Below the pieces are notes generated by a model, which was not told the DNA's origin, searched no databases, and saw only the letters and a list, made by a program, of their open reading frames with translations. This document shows, in pieces, positions 10,204 through 21,182 of a DNA stretch of 64,000 nucleotides. Each line of letters opens with the position of its first letter. Position 1 is the first letter of the stretch. The DNA is from Neostapfia colusana (Eukaryota > Streptophyta > Magnoliopsida > Poales > Poaceae): contig JASWHV010000018.1 in assembly GCA_030760725.1 (NCBI GenBank), positions 19,252,273 to 19,316,272 on the forward strand. The letters run 5' to 3'. Made by a program: the position numbers and the translations under genes.

Positions 10204-13200
10204 TTTAAAAGCCCAAGAAAAGGGACTTGCAAAAACTTTTCTTCACCTCACAACACCACAGTTTTTATTGTGGACACCATAGGAAATGTTGTGAAGAGCA
10301 TGTAACCTCCATCAAAAGAATGATTAGAGAGGAAAGCCTTCACTTTCACAAAGTATGGTTTCTACACATGAACATGAGAGGTTGAGCTCACCCCTAGAAT
10401 TTAAAAAGTCTTGGGAAGGTTCAGTCCAAAGCTCATGCAAATTCAACACTTTTTGAGGCACTTTTGGGTTATTTCAAAAGAGGCCAATTTGAATGTAAAT
10501 TCAAATTGCAGCAACTTTCATCACCCAAATTCAAAAGTTAGCTCCATATCTATACTCAGCACATTTTTCTGAGTAAAGCCACCAATTTTCATCTCCATTG
10601 GAGCTCATCTTGTCAAGAGCTAAATTTGCAAGAATTCAAAACTGAATTTGAATTTCAGTTTAAATATGAAGCAAATTTAACCAAAAAAATTTGAATTTGA
10701 GAATTCAAATTCAAACAAAGACTTGGGAGCTAAGTCTCACATTAAATTGTGAGTAGCTGGTGGGATAATTAGCAAAAACAGAAAAGAAATATTAGGGAAA
10801 AAGAAGAAAGGGGGAGGCCCACATGTCAGCTGCACAACCGAGTACACAGTGGGTTGCTGCAGCCGGGTCTCGACTTCGCGCGCAAGGAAACAGGCGAGGC
10901 GGCGAGCCACCGAGGCGTCGACGTGCCACCCCCTGCGCTCGATGCTTCGTGCGGGTAACACCTCAGTGAAGAAAACCGAGTACTCCACTCGCCTTCTCCC
11001 CGTTTTCCCCCGAGAGCAGCCGCACCCGGCCGGAAAAACGATCGCCGCCGACCACTCTTCGCGCCCGCCTGTAGATCAGTACCTCTAGGACCTCCCACGA
11101 CCACCGGTGATCGTTAGAGCGTGCGCGGGACGCTGCTGGATCTCACCGAGCTACCAAGCCGATCCCTCACCCTCTGTGTGTGGCGCACAGCACCAACCAC
11201 CATCAGAAATTTCAGTTTGTGCCGCCGGGGGGCCTCCTCGACGTTCTGGAAATACAGAGCCCATCACACCCCGAGTTAAATAGCAAAAAGGTGCGCCTAC
11301 TCCTTCTCTTCACGCTGCCAAAAGCCCCAGTCCATCCCTCCATGGGAGCCGCGGGAATTTGTGAAACACCGAGGACATGTTCATAGGTCAGGGGGGATTG
11401 ATCTTCCAAAATTCACGACCCATGTGTGTTCTCTAGCCATTCTAGTCATAGGGTAGGCCACAGACCTCGGTGCGAGTCACCGAGACTGAAAAGAACTAGG
11501 ATTTGTGGAGCCTCCACGGTGCTATTCAAGTTTTACTCTCTGCCGCCGGTTTTCAACCGGGGGCGCACGGTGACATAGGGTTTGGAGGAGTTTCCAAGTT
11601 CTTTGGCATACGGGACGTCCTTTGCCATGAGCCACTGATGCTCTAGGGCGAGAGAAAAGGGGAAATTAAGCCAGCAGAGAGGATGACCGACGTCGCCGGA
11701 CTCGGTTCGAGGCCGCCGTCCGTCGCCCGACTTCTGTGGACCGTTAGAGCTCACAACGACCTCGGAAACGGTTTCCCCGACCCTCAAAACCCTAGGCGGC
11801 GAAAGCCAGGCCGGAAGATCGCTTAGGAAGGAGGAACCGAGGGGGGGAGGAAGGACACCGGCGAGAGAGGCGCGCGCGGGAAGAGGGGAGCGGGAGGTTG
11901 AAGACGAAGCGCCAACCCCACCTGTCAGCCACTCGGCGGTAGAGCTGAGATCTTCTGTGGCTGCCGATCTTTTGTGACTACACCAGGGGAAACCCAGTAA
12001 CCCTGTGTGTTCTCGTTTCTCACTGGCTGAGATTTAAAGAGTGGGCCCGGGTTCTTTTCCAATAGTAAAACAATTCCAGTTTCCACTCAAACTTTAGAAA
12101 TCCATAACCTTTGCTAGGAAGCTCCAAATTTAGTGATTCAAATTGGGTTGGACTCATCTTGCCTAGCTCTGTCCAGATATACAACCCAATTTGTATGAAA
12201 CCCATTAATTAATTCTGGAAAATTCTTTAAAACTTTTCAGCAAAAGAATTTTAGAGGGAGTTTGGTTCATCCAAAAATCCCCAAATTTTACCAGAATGTT
12301 CTTTAAGACATTAGTAAACCCCTGTAAAATTTTCAGACCATTTGGAGTTGATTTGGTCAGAGCAATTCAAATTGGAAGGTACTGTGTTCATTTGAATACA
12401 GAAACATTTTCAGAGAATTTCCAAAACTTGGAAATTCAGTTCTGGGCAATTCTTAACCCCAAAAATGTTAGGAAAATTCAGGCAAACTCTATGAGCTATA
12501 ATTGAAATTGTAGTTCATTAAGTTGAGCATGAACAGGGGTATTACCTCAGAATAAATTCTTCCTTGCTGATTTGCCAAGAGAATTATTCTGAGCAAACCA
12601 CTCCATGAAAAGTGCTAATGTTTGGTCCAGAGAGTTTTTTTGTGACAAGGAACTCACACAAAAATTCTCAGCTCCATTGGAGCTCTAGATCACCCTGTCC
12701 TGTTTAACCACTTAAGGGATTAATATGGAAAAGGGGGAAAACCACTTAGCATTTAACCATGTGATTAAGTCCAAGCCAAACCACCAACACCAGTTCATCT
12801 TTAAATTCTTAAACAAAGTTCCAGGTGTTAGAGGCTGGTTATTAGAACTAATAGTAGAAGTCTTACTCTAAAACTCACATTTGCATCTAAATTAACATGT
12901 AGTATTTCATTACGTGTAGCCGTTGAAGAAGAGACTCCGGAAGTGCTGGACTTCCTTCTTCCGGACGAGGAACTAACTACTGACCAGCAGCAACAAGGCA
13001 AGCCCCGGTTTGCATTAACCTTTTTATAAGTTTTCTTTTGTTTACATGAGTCATGTGAAGTATGATTGTGCATTAGGTGTAGGATGAATGGAACCCCACT
13101 TGCATAACCAAAGGTTCCTAAAAGAGTGAGGGTAGTGTCTAAGACCTCGAGTCGACCGGCTATGCTTAATAAGTCATAGGACTTCGGTACAAGTCGAGTA

Positions 13201-14378
13201 GTTGGAATCTACTCGCGAGATAGGCTTGGGACACACGGGTTCGGTTGAGTGATGTGAGATCATTGTAGTAATGAAAATGAGACTAGGCAGGGGCTAGGGC
13301 GCAGCAAGAGGGAGTCTTGTGTGCGCAGCCCTGTCCGTGTCGATTGAGGACCGATCCGTGTGCGGCCCTGCTGAACAAGTGTTGAACGTACCGAAGGCAT
13401 ATCGGATATATGGGCCCCGATAAACCGATGTAGCCTAAACCTCCGGGCGTCGAGGCATAGCACACCGATTTATAGGTGTAGGTTGAGGGCAGCAAGGTGG
13501 AAATCTGCCAACGGGCATAGAGAGATGCTCCGTGTGGGGAACCTCCTGCTCATTTCGGTGCGACCGGTTCGACGTTCGGGCTGTTGGGTGAAAGGTTGTC
13601 CCGTACGACATCGAGTGAGCGTGCTGTGCAGCTCCACAGGTGGGCGTACGTGACGTGCTCTTTGGGTTTTCCCTGCAGGTGTATATCGAGTCGATTCGCC
13701 GTCCCTCGCGGTGACGAGTACCGCTTGTTCACTGCGTCGTAACATAGACTAATGGATGAAATATGTTGATTCAATGATGCTGATTGATATAATTGTATTG
13801 CTACATGTGTGCCACCAAATACTGCTTACTAAATTTCAGATTTCATGAACTGTTATCTTGTTGCTAAAAGATGAACTAAGGATGAACTTGTAGGCGTGTC
13901 GTTTTGGCTGAAATGTTACTAACCTATGTCTTGGTATACCTCATGTAGAGTTTCATGCTTAGGTGAGTCGGTTAAGCCTTGCTGAGCCTTCGTGCTCATG
14001 GTTGCTGCTTAAGTGTTTTTCAGGTGAGGAGCCACCCACGGACTCGGAGTACGAGTCCACCAGCGAGGGTTACCCTCCGTCGGGGACGACGGCTGAGTGG
14101 GAGCCGTACACACCGCGCTGAGCTGAGGAGTGCAGCTAGTGTGGGTTGCCCTAGGGCTGGGCAACCAACTTTTGCTAAATAGGCGGGCGTGAGTTGTATA
14201 GTGTAGACTTCCGCTGTGTAATATAAACAATAGTTGTACTGAAGTTTGTACCTGTTTGTACAGTTTCAGTTGTTTTTCCCATGTAATATATTACGTTCTT
14301 ATGACGTGTGCTGTCGGGTGTCGCATCGCGTGGCACCACCCTCTGCGATCCTGGATGAGCGGATTCCGGTCCGCCACA
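10204..14378 (+). mobile_element. S1: solo LTR (about 4.2 kb) of a different, large-LTR family
   Basis: Inserted in C between ctagc (10199-10203) and atagc (14379-14383), a 5-bp target duplication with one mismatch. The empty site, seen in B, reads ctgctagcctcgg. The left end tttaaaagcc is a decayed form of tgtaagggcc, the end of S2. The right end is ...ccgccaca. The left third is AT-rich, full of aattcaaa runs. The middle and right are more GC-rich and include a ggaccgatccgtgtgcgg block also present in S2. A TATA-like ttttataag lies at about 13021. No internal region or second LTR is present. No coding sequence is recognised. It resembles the long LTRs of some grass Ty3/gypsy families, but I cannot name the family. 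Confidence 0.8.
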
Positions 14379-15243
14379 ATAGCCTCGGTATAAACCGACT
14401 CAGCGCGGCTAGGCATCCCGTGAGTTTCTGGACATCTTTGACGCGGGCAGGAGGCCGCATCAAGTCGATGGCCTTGATCTTCTCTGGGTTGGCCTCAATC
14501 CCCCGGTGCGAGACCAGGAATCCTAAGAGCTTCCCAGAGGACACACCGAACACACATTTGTCGGGGTTCAGCTTGGTGTGCGTAGAGCGCAATTTGTCAA
14601 AAACTAAGGCTAGGTTATCTAACAAAGATGAACCCTGCTTGACCTTGACAACGATGTCATCGACGTACACCTCAACTAAGTCTCTTATTAACTCCCCAAA
14701 GGTTTTGTGCATCGCTCACACAAAGGTGGGGAGAGCATTCTTTAGGCCGTAAGTCATAGACACATAACAATAAAGGCCATCTACTGTGATGAAGGAGGTG
14801 TGCTCTTCATCCTCCCTAGACATGGGGATCTGATGGAAACCCGAGTAGGCGTCTAGGAAGCACAGCATATCACAGCCTGATGTTGAGTCTACTATTTGAT
14901 CTATTCTAGGGAGAGGGAATGGATCTTTGGGACATGCCTTATTGAGACTGGTGTAGTCAATGCACATCCGGAGCTTCCCGCCAGCCTTCAGGACAACGAC
15001 GGGGTACGCCAACCACCGGGGATGGTGGACTTCCCGTATGAAGCCAGCGTCCAGCAGCTTCTTGATTTCTTCACGAATGAAGTTTTGCCGCTCGATGGAC
15101 TGCTTGCGGGGCTTCTGTTGAACTGGCCGGGCGTCGTGAAGACTTTTAAGTGATGCTCGATCACCTCCCTGGGGATCCCCGGCATCTGTGACGGCTGCCA
15201 TGCAAACACATCAACGTTGTGCCGGAGGAAGGTGACGAGCGCG

Positions 15244-15251
15244 CCTTCCTA
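15244..15251 (-). other. In-frame UAG between gag-protease and pol (element C)
   Basis: UAG at 15251-15249 in the same context (AAAUAGGAAGGC) as B, G1 and G2. The hairpin partner is at 15232-15226, so the stem is intact here too, although this copy is otherwise disabled. Confidence 0.7.
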
Positions 15252-17794
15252 TTTGCTATCCAGGCCCCCGGCTACACGGGTGGTCAGGGTGGCTTCGGCG
15301 CTGACTTGGACGATCTTTAAGGGGACGCCGCCCTCGTCGAGGGGTTGCACCCGGGGTTCTGTGGCGGAGGCACGGTGGCGTGCGCTCGGGTGGAGCTGGT
15401 CCGGCTCTGCACTGCTAGGGGCTGGTGCCCCAGCTGTTGCGAGCGCTTGGAGTTTCTCTAAGGCCGACACAGCAGCAGTGCGGTCTCCATGAATCCTGAG
15501 GATGCCCGTTGGTGTAGGCATCTTTAGGACGAGGTAGCCGTAGTGGGCTACTGCCATAAATCGGTACAGGGCTGGCCTGCAGATTATGGCGTTGAAGGGG
15601 AGGTCGATCTCCGCTACATCGAACAGAATGTATTCTGTCCGATAGCTGTCCGGAGCTCCGAAGGTCACCGGGAGGCTGATGTTGCCTTAGGGAATGACCT
15701 GTCCCGGCCCTACCCCTGAGAACGGGCTTGACGGGGTGAGCTTGGCCATCGGGATCTGCAGCTTCTGGAAAGCTGCACAGCTGATGAGGTTCAGCCCAGC
15801 TCCACCATCTACCAAAACATGTACATCCTCACGTTGGCGATGGTCGGAGCTACCAAGAGCGGTAGTTGGCCGGCCCCAGCCATGTTCCTGGGGCAGTCGG
15901 TGGCGTCAAAGCTGATGGGGGTTCCCATCCACTTGAGGTGCGGTGCGGCACTTGGGAGTGGAGCCACCGACGCTACCGCTCGGGGCAGAGTCTTGACTGC
16001 GCTTCAAGACGAGGGGTCGGCGGACCCGCCGTATATGACGTAGAGCTTCTTTCGACGCTCATCATTGCTGGAGCTGGAGTCCTCATGGTTGCGTACCGCC
16101 TTCACGGCGTGCTGAGGCTCCTGGAACTCCACTTGGTGGTCGGCGCAGTTCGGGACGTCGACCTTCTGCTTGCCCTCCCTTGGACGGAAGGGTGGGGTGT
16201 CAGTCCGCTGCTGCTTCCCTTTGCGGAAGCGCTCTGCGAGCTTCCGGATCTCCCGGCACACGGCAGTAGTGTGGCGACAGCTGCTGTGCACGGGGCATAT
16301 CTTGTCTTGATCACCTTCTGGGATTGGTGATCTTCGCTGCCTCTTGTCGGGGCGCGGCCCCCGATCCCCACTAAGTGCCGCTGCTGTGGCGACTGGAGCT
16401 GCGGTCGGTGATTCTATCTTGCCTCTGCCTCGGTTCTTGGCCTTCTTGCTGCCTCCAAAGGGAGTAGGACCAGATCCGGGCTGTCCTCCTGACTCGGAGG
16501 ACGGCAGTGAGTGCCAGTTTCGCCCTTCGGTTGCTCTGGCGCACTTGTCTGCCAGGCTGAAGAGCTCGAAAACATCGCGGACCTCTCTGGTCGCGAGCTT
16601 CTCGAGTATCTTCTTGTCCCGGACGCCTTGCCGGAACGCCACCACCACAGAAGCATTTTGGATGTGTGGGATGGTGTTCCGCACCTGGGAGAACCGCTGG
16701 ATGAAGGAGCGCAGCGACTCCCCCGGTTGTTGCTGGATGGCGTGGAGGTCGAGCTCCGTGCCAGGCCGGGTGTAGGAACTGCCGAAGTTGTTGATGAACT
16801 GCCGGCAGAGCTCTCCCCAGGAAGTTATGGAACCCTGGGGGAGGTTCATGAGCCAAGACCGAGCTGGACCGGTCAAGGCGACAGGGAAGTAATTGGCCAT
16901 GACAGCTTCATTCCCTCCTGCGGCAAGTACGGCGGTGGAGTAGATCTGGAGGAACTCCGCCGGGTTGACACTGCCGTCGTACTTCTCGGGCAGGTGCGGC
17001 CGAAACTTGCGTGGCCACCTCGCGAAGCGAAGGTGGGGCGCAAGGGCCGCATATCCTGCTCCTGTTGCCGCAGGTATTGGTGCCGAGAAAGCTTGGTTCG
17101 CACCTGGCACAGTGTACCCCGGTATGGGCAAGGCTGCGCCATAGGCCGGGGGCGCCGTTTGCAGGACATATGACTGTGGCATATCCTGCACGGCGTTAGC
17201 CTGGGGCAGAGATCGCGTGGCGAAAGTCTGCTATTCAGGCTGGGTCGAGGCCAACGTCACGCTGTCGCCAGCCTCTTGGTTGCGACGCCTTTCTCGGCGT
17301 TGCTCGAGGTATACCCGGGCATATTGGCCCAAGTGACACCGTTCCAGCTCTGTCCTCAGATCCGTCGACTGGAGCCTGGTGGAGCTGGAATCTGCCGTCT
17401 GCTCGCCAACCATTGGCGTGCGCATCAGCGACACAGCCGGTTGGCTGGAGCGTCGTCCCCGCCGGAGTCGAGGGTTTGCGGCGGCGACGACGAGACGGTC
17501 TACCTCGCGAATCCACTGCTGGGTCGCTGCCTGAGGCGCGTCCCCAGCAGGCGGATTGTGCAGTAGCGCTCTTGCTGCAGCTAGAGCTCCCCCACCGGGT
17601 ACGCCCAGCGCTACTGAAGACCTGACGTTGGTTGGAGCCTGCATTGCCGGGGTCGGCGCTGCCAGAGCTGGCTGCTGGCTCCCAGCTTGCGCCGACACAC
17701 TCCGTCCTGAGTGTGTCGACATGTACTCCCCCCTGGTCACGGTTCGCCGTGAACGCGGAGGAGGAGAGTTTGCCGCTGAAGGAAGCTTGGTCAT
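15249..17794 (-). pseudogene. gag-pro: Gag-protease of element C, disabled
   Basis: Starts at the ATG 17794-17792 (MTKLPSAANSPPP). The frame is open to a nonsense codon near 17231 (a GAG/GAA position in other copies, QPE-stop). It is then open in the same frame through the gag core (about 17050-16450) and the CHHC knuckle (CPVHSSCRHTTAVC at about 16290) to a second nonsense near 16004. A frameshift in the protease region near 15825 follows (a base is missing in the codons before the LVDGGAGL active site). The remainder (15668-15249) is open to the UAG. Overall length matches the intact 848-codon copies. Confidence 0.87.
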
Positions 17795-17849
17795 CTTCGT
17801 TGGCGGAAACTTGTCGCGCAAGGGAAAAGCCCCTTCCTGGCGCGCCAAA

Positions 17850-18486
17850 TGTCGAAGTGTTCGGTCGACACTTCCCCCGGGCCTGCACTGGGCAGCCCGC
17901 GGAGGTTCTTTTTTCGGTGGGGCTAGTCACATGCGGAGAGCTTGAGCGTATGGAAGAATTAAGGAAGAGCTTGACACGGTGAGTTTTACGTGGTTCAGGC
18001 CGCCGGAGCGTAAAACCCTACGTCCATGGCGAGCTATGGAGCTCTCTGTATTACTTGTTGCTCAGAACCGGAGTCCTGAGCTTGGGGATGACTGATGTCT
18101 AGCGTATGAGATGCAGGAGTGCGAACCCTTGCTAACGTCGCCTACCCGAGTCTTTTATAGTCTAAGGCTCGGGTGGCTTACAAGGGGGGCCCGGGACCCG
18201 ACAGGTGGTCCCGGGGAGATTGACTGTTATCTACCGTATCTGCAGTTATGCCGGTAGTTGTCTCTGGTGAAGGCTTCTAGGTCTTCGTCTTGCCGCCCTG
18301 CCCATGCCGCAGGCTAGTCGTAGTGGTTGATGACGGCGGGGGCGGCATTTGGTGTCTTGTCGCTGCGTTTATTGGCTGGCAGGCTCTGACACTGCGCGCC
18401 AGTCTGTGATGCGACTGGGCGCAACGGCACCTGACAGAGGCGTGCTCCGCGTCTCCGCGTCTTGGGAAGACGCGGGCCTTGAATAC
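17850..18486 (-). repeat. 5' LTR of element C, truncated by D
   Basis: The first 637 bp of the LTR in plus coordinates (its R/U5 and TATA side). tgtcgaagtg is at 17850, with TATA-like cttttatag at 18152-18160. It stops at gaatac (18486), where D begins. In the intact LTRs the sequence continues cttgtacgggcaagg. The missing part must follow D beyond the window. The primer site starts at 17847. Confidence 0.88.
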
Positions 18487-19585
18487 TGTCGAAGTGTTCG
18501 GTCGACACTTCCCCGGGCCTGCACTGGGCAGCCCGCGGAGGTTCTTTTTTCGGTGGGGCTAGTCCCTTGCGGAGAGCTTGAGCGTATGGACGAGTTAGTA
18601 AGAGCTTGACACGGCGAGTTTTACGTGGTTCAGGCCGCCGGAGCGTAAAACCCTACGTCCACGGCGAGCTATGGAGCTCGCTGTATTGCTTGCTGCTCAG
18701 AACCGGAGTCCTGAGCTTGGGGGTGAGTTACAGCTTGGGTGTGAATGGCTAGCGTGTGAGTTGCGGGAATGCGAACCCTCGCTATCGTCGCCTACCCGAG
18801 TCTTTTATAGTCCAAGACTCGGGTGGCTTACAAGGGGGGGCCTGGGACCCGACAGGTGGTCCCGGGGAGATTGTCTGTCATCTACCGTATCTGCAGTTAT
18901 GCCGGTAGTTGTCTCTGGCGAAGGCTTCTTTGTCTTCATCTTGCAGCCCTGCCCATGCCTCATGCTAGTCGTAGTGGATGATGAAGGCGGGGGCGGCATG
19001 GGATGTCTTCTCGCTGCGTTTATTGGCTGGCAGGCTCTGACACCACGTGCCAGTCTGTGACGCGACTGAGCGCAACGACACCTGACAGAGTCGTGCTCCG
19101 CGTCTCCGCGTCTTGGGAAGACGTGGGCCTTGAATACCTTGTACGGGCAAGGTATGGGGCGTCTTTACGCCCGCTGCCTATCCCTCGGGGGCAGGCAGCA
19201 CCATTCTGCTGGCCACATGGCGGGCCCGGAGCCCTCCTCAGAGGAGAGGGGGGTCTGGCCCCGCGGGACACGTGGAGCCTTCGGACCTCTCCCCGCGGAG
19301 GGGGAGGTTCGGCTTCTGTCGGCCACGTGGCGGGCCCGGAGCTCCTTTCTGAGGAGAGGGAGGTCCGTCCCCGCCGGATACGTGGCACCTTCGGACCTCT
19401 CTCCCGCGGAGGGGGAGGTCCGGCTTCTGTATGCCATGTGGCGGGCCCGGAGCTCTCCTCTGGGGAGAGGGAGGTCCGGCCCCGCCGGACGCGTGGCGCC
19501 TTCGGAGCTCTCCCTGCGGAGAAGGGCGAGCTCCTTAAGCATTTTCCCCTGTGCGCGGGGGTACCCTGTATCGCGGGTACCGACA
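18487..19585 (-). repeat. 3' LTR of element D
   Basis: 1099 bp, tgtcgaagtg to ggtaccgaca. It is followed at 19586 by gtggcccccgggcccatctc, the reverse of the purine-rich primer tract, so it is the 3' LTR of a minus-strand element. TATA-like box at 18802-18810. The bracketing duplication on the left is aatac. Confidence 0.92.
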
Positions 19586-20061
19586 GTGGCCCCCGGGCCC
19601 ATCTCGGGGAAGAGAGCGAGCCCGAGGTGGGACTTCCGTCTCTTCTGATCCACGCACTTTCTCTAAGTGCCGCATTGACCATTGCCGGAGCATGAACGGC
19701 CGCGGGATCGTGGGAGCGTGCGCCCACTTGATGGTTGCTTTTAGTGCGGCGGTTCCCAAGACTGCCACCTCTGCACGTTGCGGCGCTTTCTTCCGGAACC
19801 GCCGAAGCGCCTTGCCTGCTTGTCTTCTGGGGCGACTGACTCCTCGACCCACCACTTCAGTTGGGCGGCTTGGGTCCACCTGTCATCGGCGCCCGGTCCC
19901 GGAGCCAACACGGTGGCCGATGCGATGTTCTCGAAGATTTTCGAATCACCTCGAATCATCCCTGGAAAGTTTTAAAAGGGGATCTCACCCGCATCGTGGC
20001 TTCCCTTCGCATTTCCTAGCGCTCGTACTTCCCTTGAACTCTTGCGCCCCAGCTTTCCTGC
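19586..20061 (+). promoter_or_regulatory. D 3' leader: polypurine tract and candidate promoter of the antisense gene
   Basis: Minus strand: the purine tract gatgggcccgggggccac abuts the 3' LTR (19586-19603). Plus strand: a TATA-like agttttaaaagggg lies at 19969-19982. The ATG of the antisense gene (35582) would lie about 110 bases downstream once E is removed. The homologous segment in E is 33935-34359 (reverse orientation). No open frame is supported in this stretch. The promoter role is inferred from position and motif. Confidence 0.5.
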
Positions 20062-21133
20062 TGTCGGTACCTGAGATATGGGGTACCCCCGCGCACAGGG
20101 TAAAATGCGTCCAGCGGGAGAGAGGTACGAAGACGCCACGCGTCCAGCGGGGCCGGACCTCCCTCTCCTCAGAGGTGAGCTCCGGGCCCGCCACGTGGCA
20201 TACAGAAGCCGGACCTCCCCCTCCGCGGGAGAGAGGTCCGAAGGCGCCACGCGTCCAGCAGGGCCGGACCTCCTTCTCCTCAGAGGAGAGCTCCGGGCCT
20301 GCCACGTGGCCAACAGAAGCCGAGCCTCTCCCTCCGCAGGGAGAGGTCCGGAGGCTCCACGTGCCCCGCGGAACGGGCCCTCCTCTCCTCTGAGAAGGGC
20401 TCCGGGCCCGCCACGTGGCAGCAGAACGGCACTGCCTGCCCCCGAGTGATAGGCAGCGGGCGTAAAGGCGCCCCATACCTTGCCCGTATAAGGTATTCAA
20501 GGCCCGCGTCTTCCCGAGACGCGGAGACGCGGAGCACGCTTCTGTCAGGTGCCGTTGCGCCCAGTCGCATCACAGACTGGCGCGCGGTGTCAGAACCTGC
20601 CAGCCAATAAACACCGCGACAAGACACCCCATGCCGCCTGCACCGTCATCAACCACTACGGCTATCATGCGGCATGGGCAGGGCGGCAAGATGAAGACTC
20701 AGAAGCCTTCGACCAGAGGCAACTACCGGCATAACTGCAGATACGGTAGATGATAGACAATCTTCCCGGGACCACCTGTCGGGTCCTGGCCCCCCTTGTA
20801 AGCTGCCCAAGCCTTGGACTATAAAAGGCTCGGGTAGGCGTCGATAGCAGGGGTTCGCACTTTGTAACTCATACGCTAGCCATACACTCTCAAGCTGTAA
20901 CTCACCCCCAAGCTCAGGCCTCCGGCCCCGAGCAGCAAGCAATACAGCGAGCTCCATAGCTCGCCGTGGACGTAGGGTTTTACGCTCCGGCGGCCTGAAC
21001 CACGTAAAACTCGCCGTGTCAAGCTCTTACTAACTCGTCCATCTGCGCAAGCTCTCCGCTAGAGACTAGCCCCACCGAAAAAAGAACCTCCGCGGGCTGC
21101 CCAGTGCAGGCCCGGGGAAAGTGTCGACTGAAC
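20062..21133 (+). repeat. 5' LTR of element E, 3' edge deleted
   Basis: 1072 bp. It starts tgtcggtacc and has TATA-like tataaaag at 20820. It has two of the 111-bp G-box units where the 3' LTR has three. The right edge reads gactgaac then directly gccaggtaggg. About 17 bases covering the LTR terminus and the first part of the primer site are missing relative to all other copies. That loss would block minus-strand priming, so it must have happened after integration. Confidence 0.9.
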
Positions 21134-21182
21134 GCCAGGTAGGGGGCCTTTCTCCTAGCGCGACGAGTTTCCGCCGACGAAG

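Larger units (their letters stand above)
7823..15248 (-). pseudogene. pol: Pol of element C, split by solo LTR S1
   Basis: Reading leftwards from the UAG at 15251-15249: RT (15248-14384) with YVDD (VEVYVDDIVVK at about 14670-14640), a nonsense change just before the AMHKTFGEL block, and a frameshift near 15150. S1 interrupts at RFIPR/LAERALPFF. RNase H resumes at 10203 and reaches a stop near 9927, at the start of a proline-rich linker (9600-9930). The RPVYYISEV block follows, then the second, archaeal-type RNase H (FFDGSSRNKGAG near 9210). Next is the integrase zinc region (ESCKACQFH near 8330), D of WGLDILGPFP, D of IITDNGTQF and E of NGQVERANAE (about 7940). B cuts it after that. The domain order and the second RNase H are diagnostic of the Tat lineage. 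Confidence 0.85.
7823..18486 (-). mobile_element. Element C: old Tat-lineage retrotransposon split by S1, B and D
   Basis: Minus-strand copy in two visible pieces: 14384-18486 (partial 5' LTR, gag-protease, RT) and 7823-10203 (RNase H, second RNase H, integrase). Solo LTR S1 (10204-14378) separates them. B cuts it at the integrase (left), and D cuts its 5' LTR at 18486 (right, after aatac). The rest of its 5' LTR and its 3' end lie outside the window. Several nonsense and frameshift changes show it is among the oldest insertions here, as its outer position also requires. Confidence 0.88.

Noticed and set aside
10199..14383. S1 considered as a CACTA element, a MULE or a Helitron
   Set aside because: There are no CACTA or long inverted ends, no 9-bp duplication and no CTRR end. 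The 5-bp duplication and homology to S2's TG...CA ends fit a solo LTR.
18314..18508. A small gene spanning 18480-18510
   Set aside because: The frame crosses the junction between C's truncated LTR and D's LTR and has no independent support.
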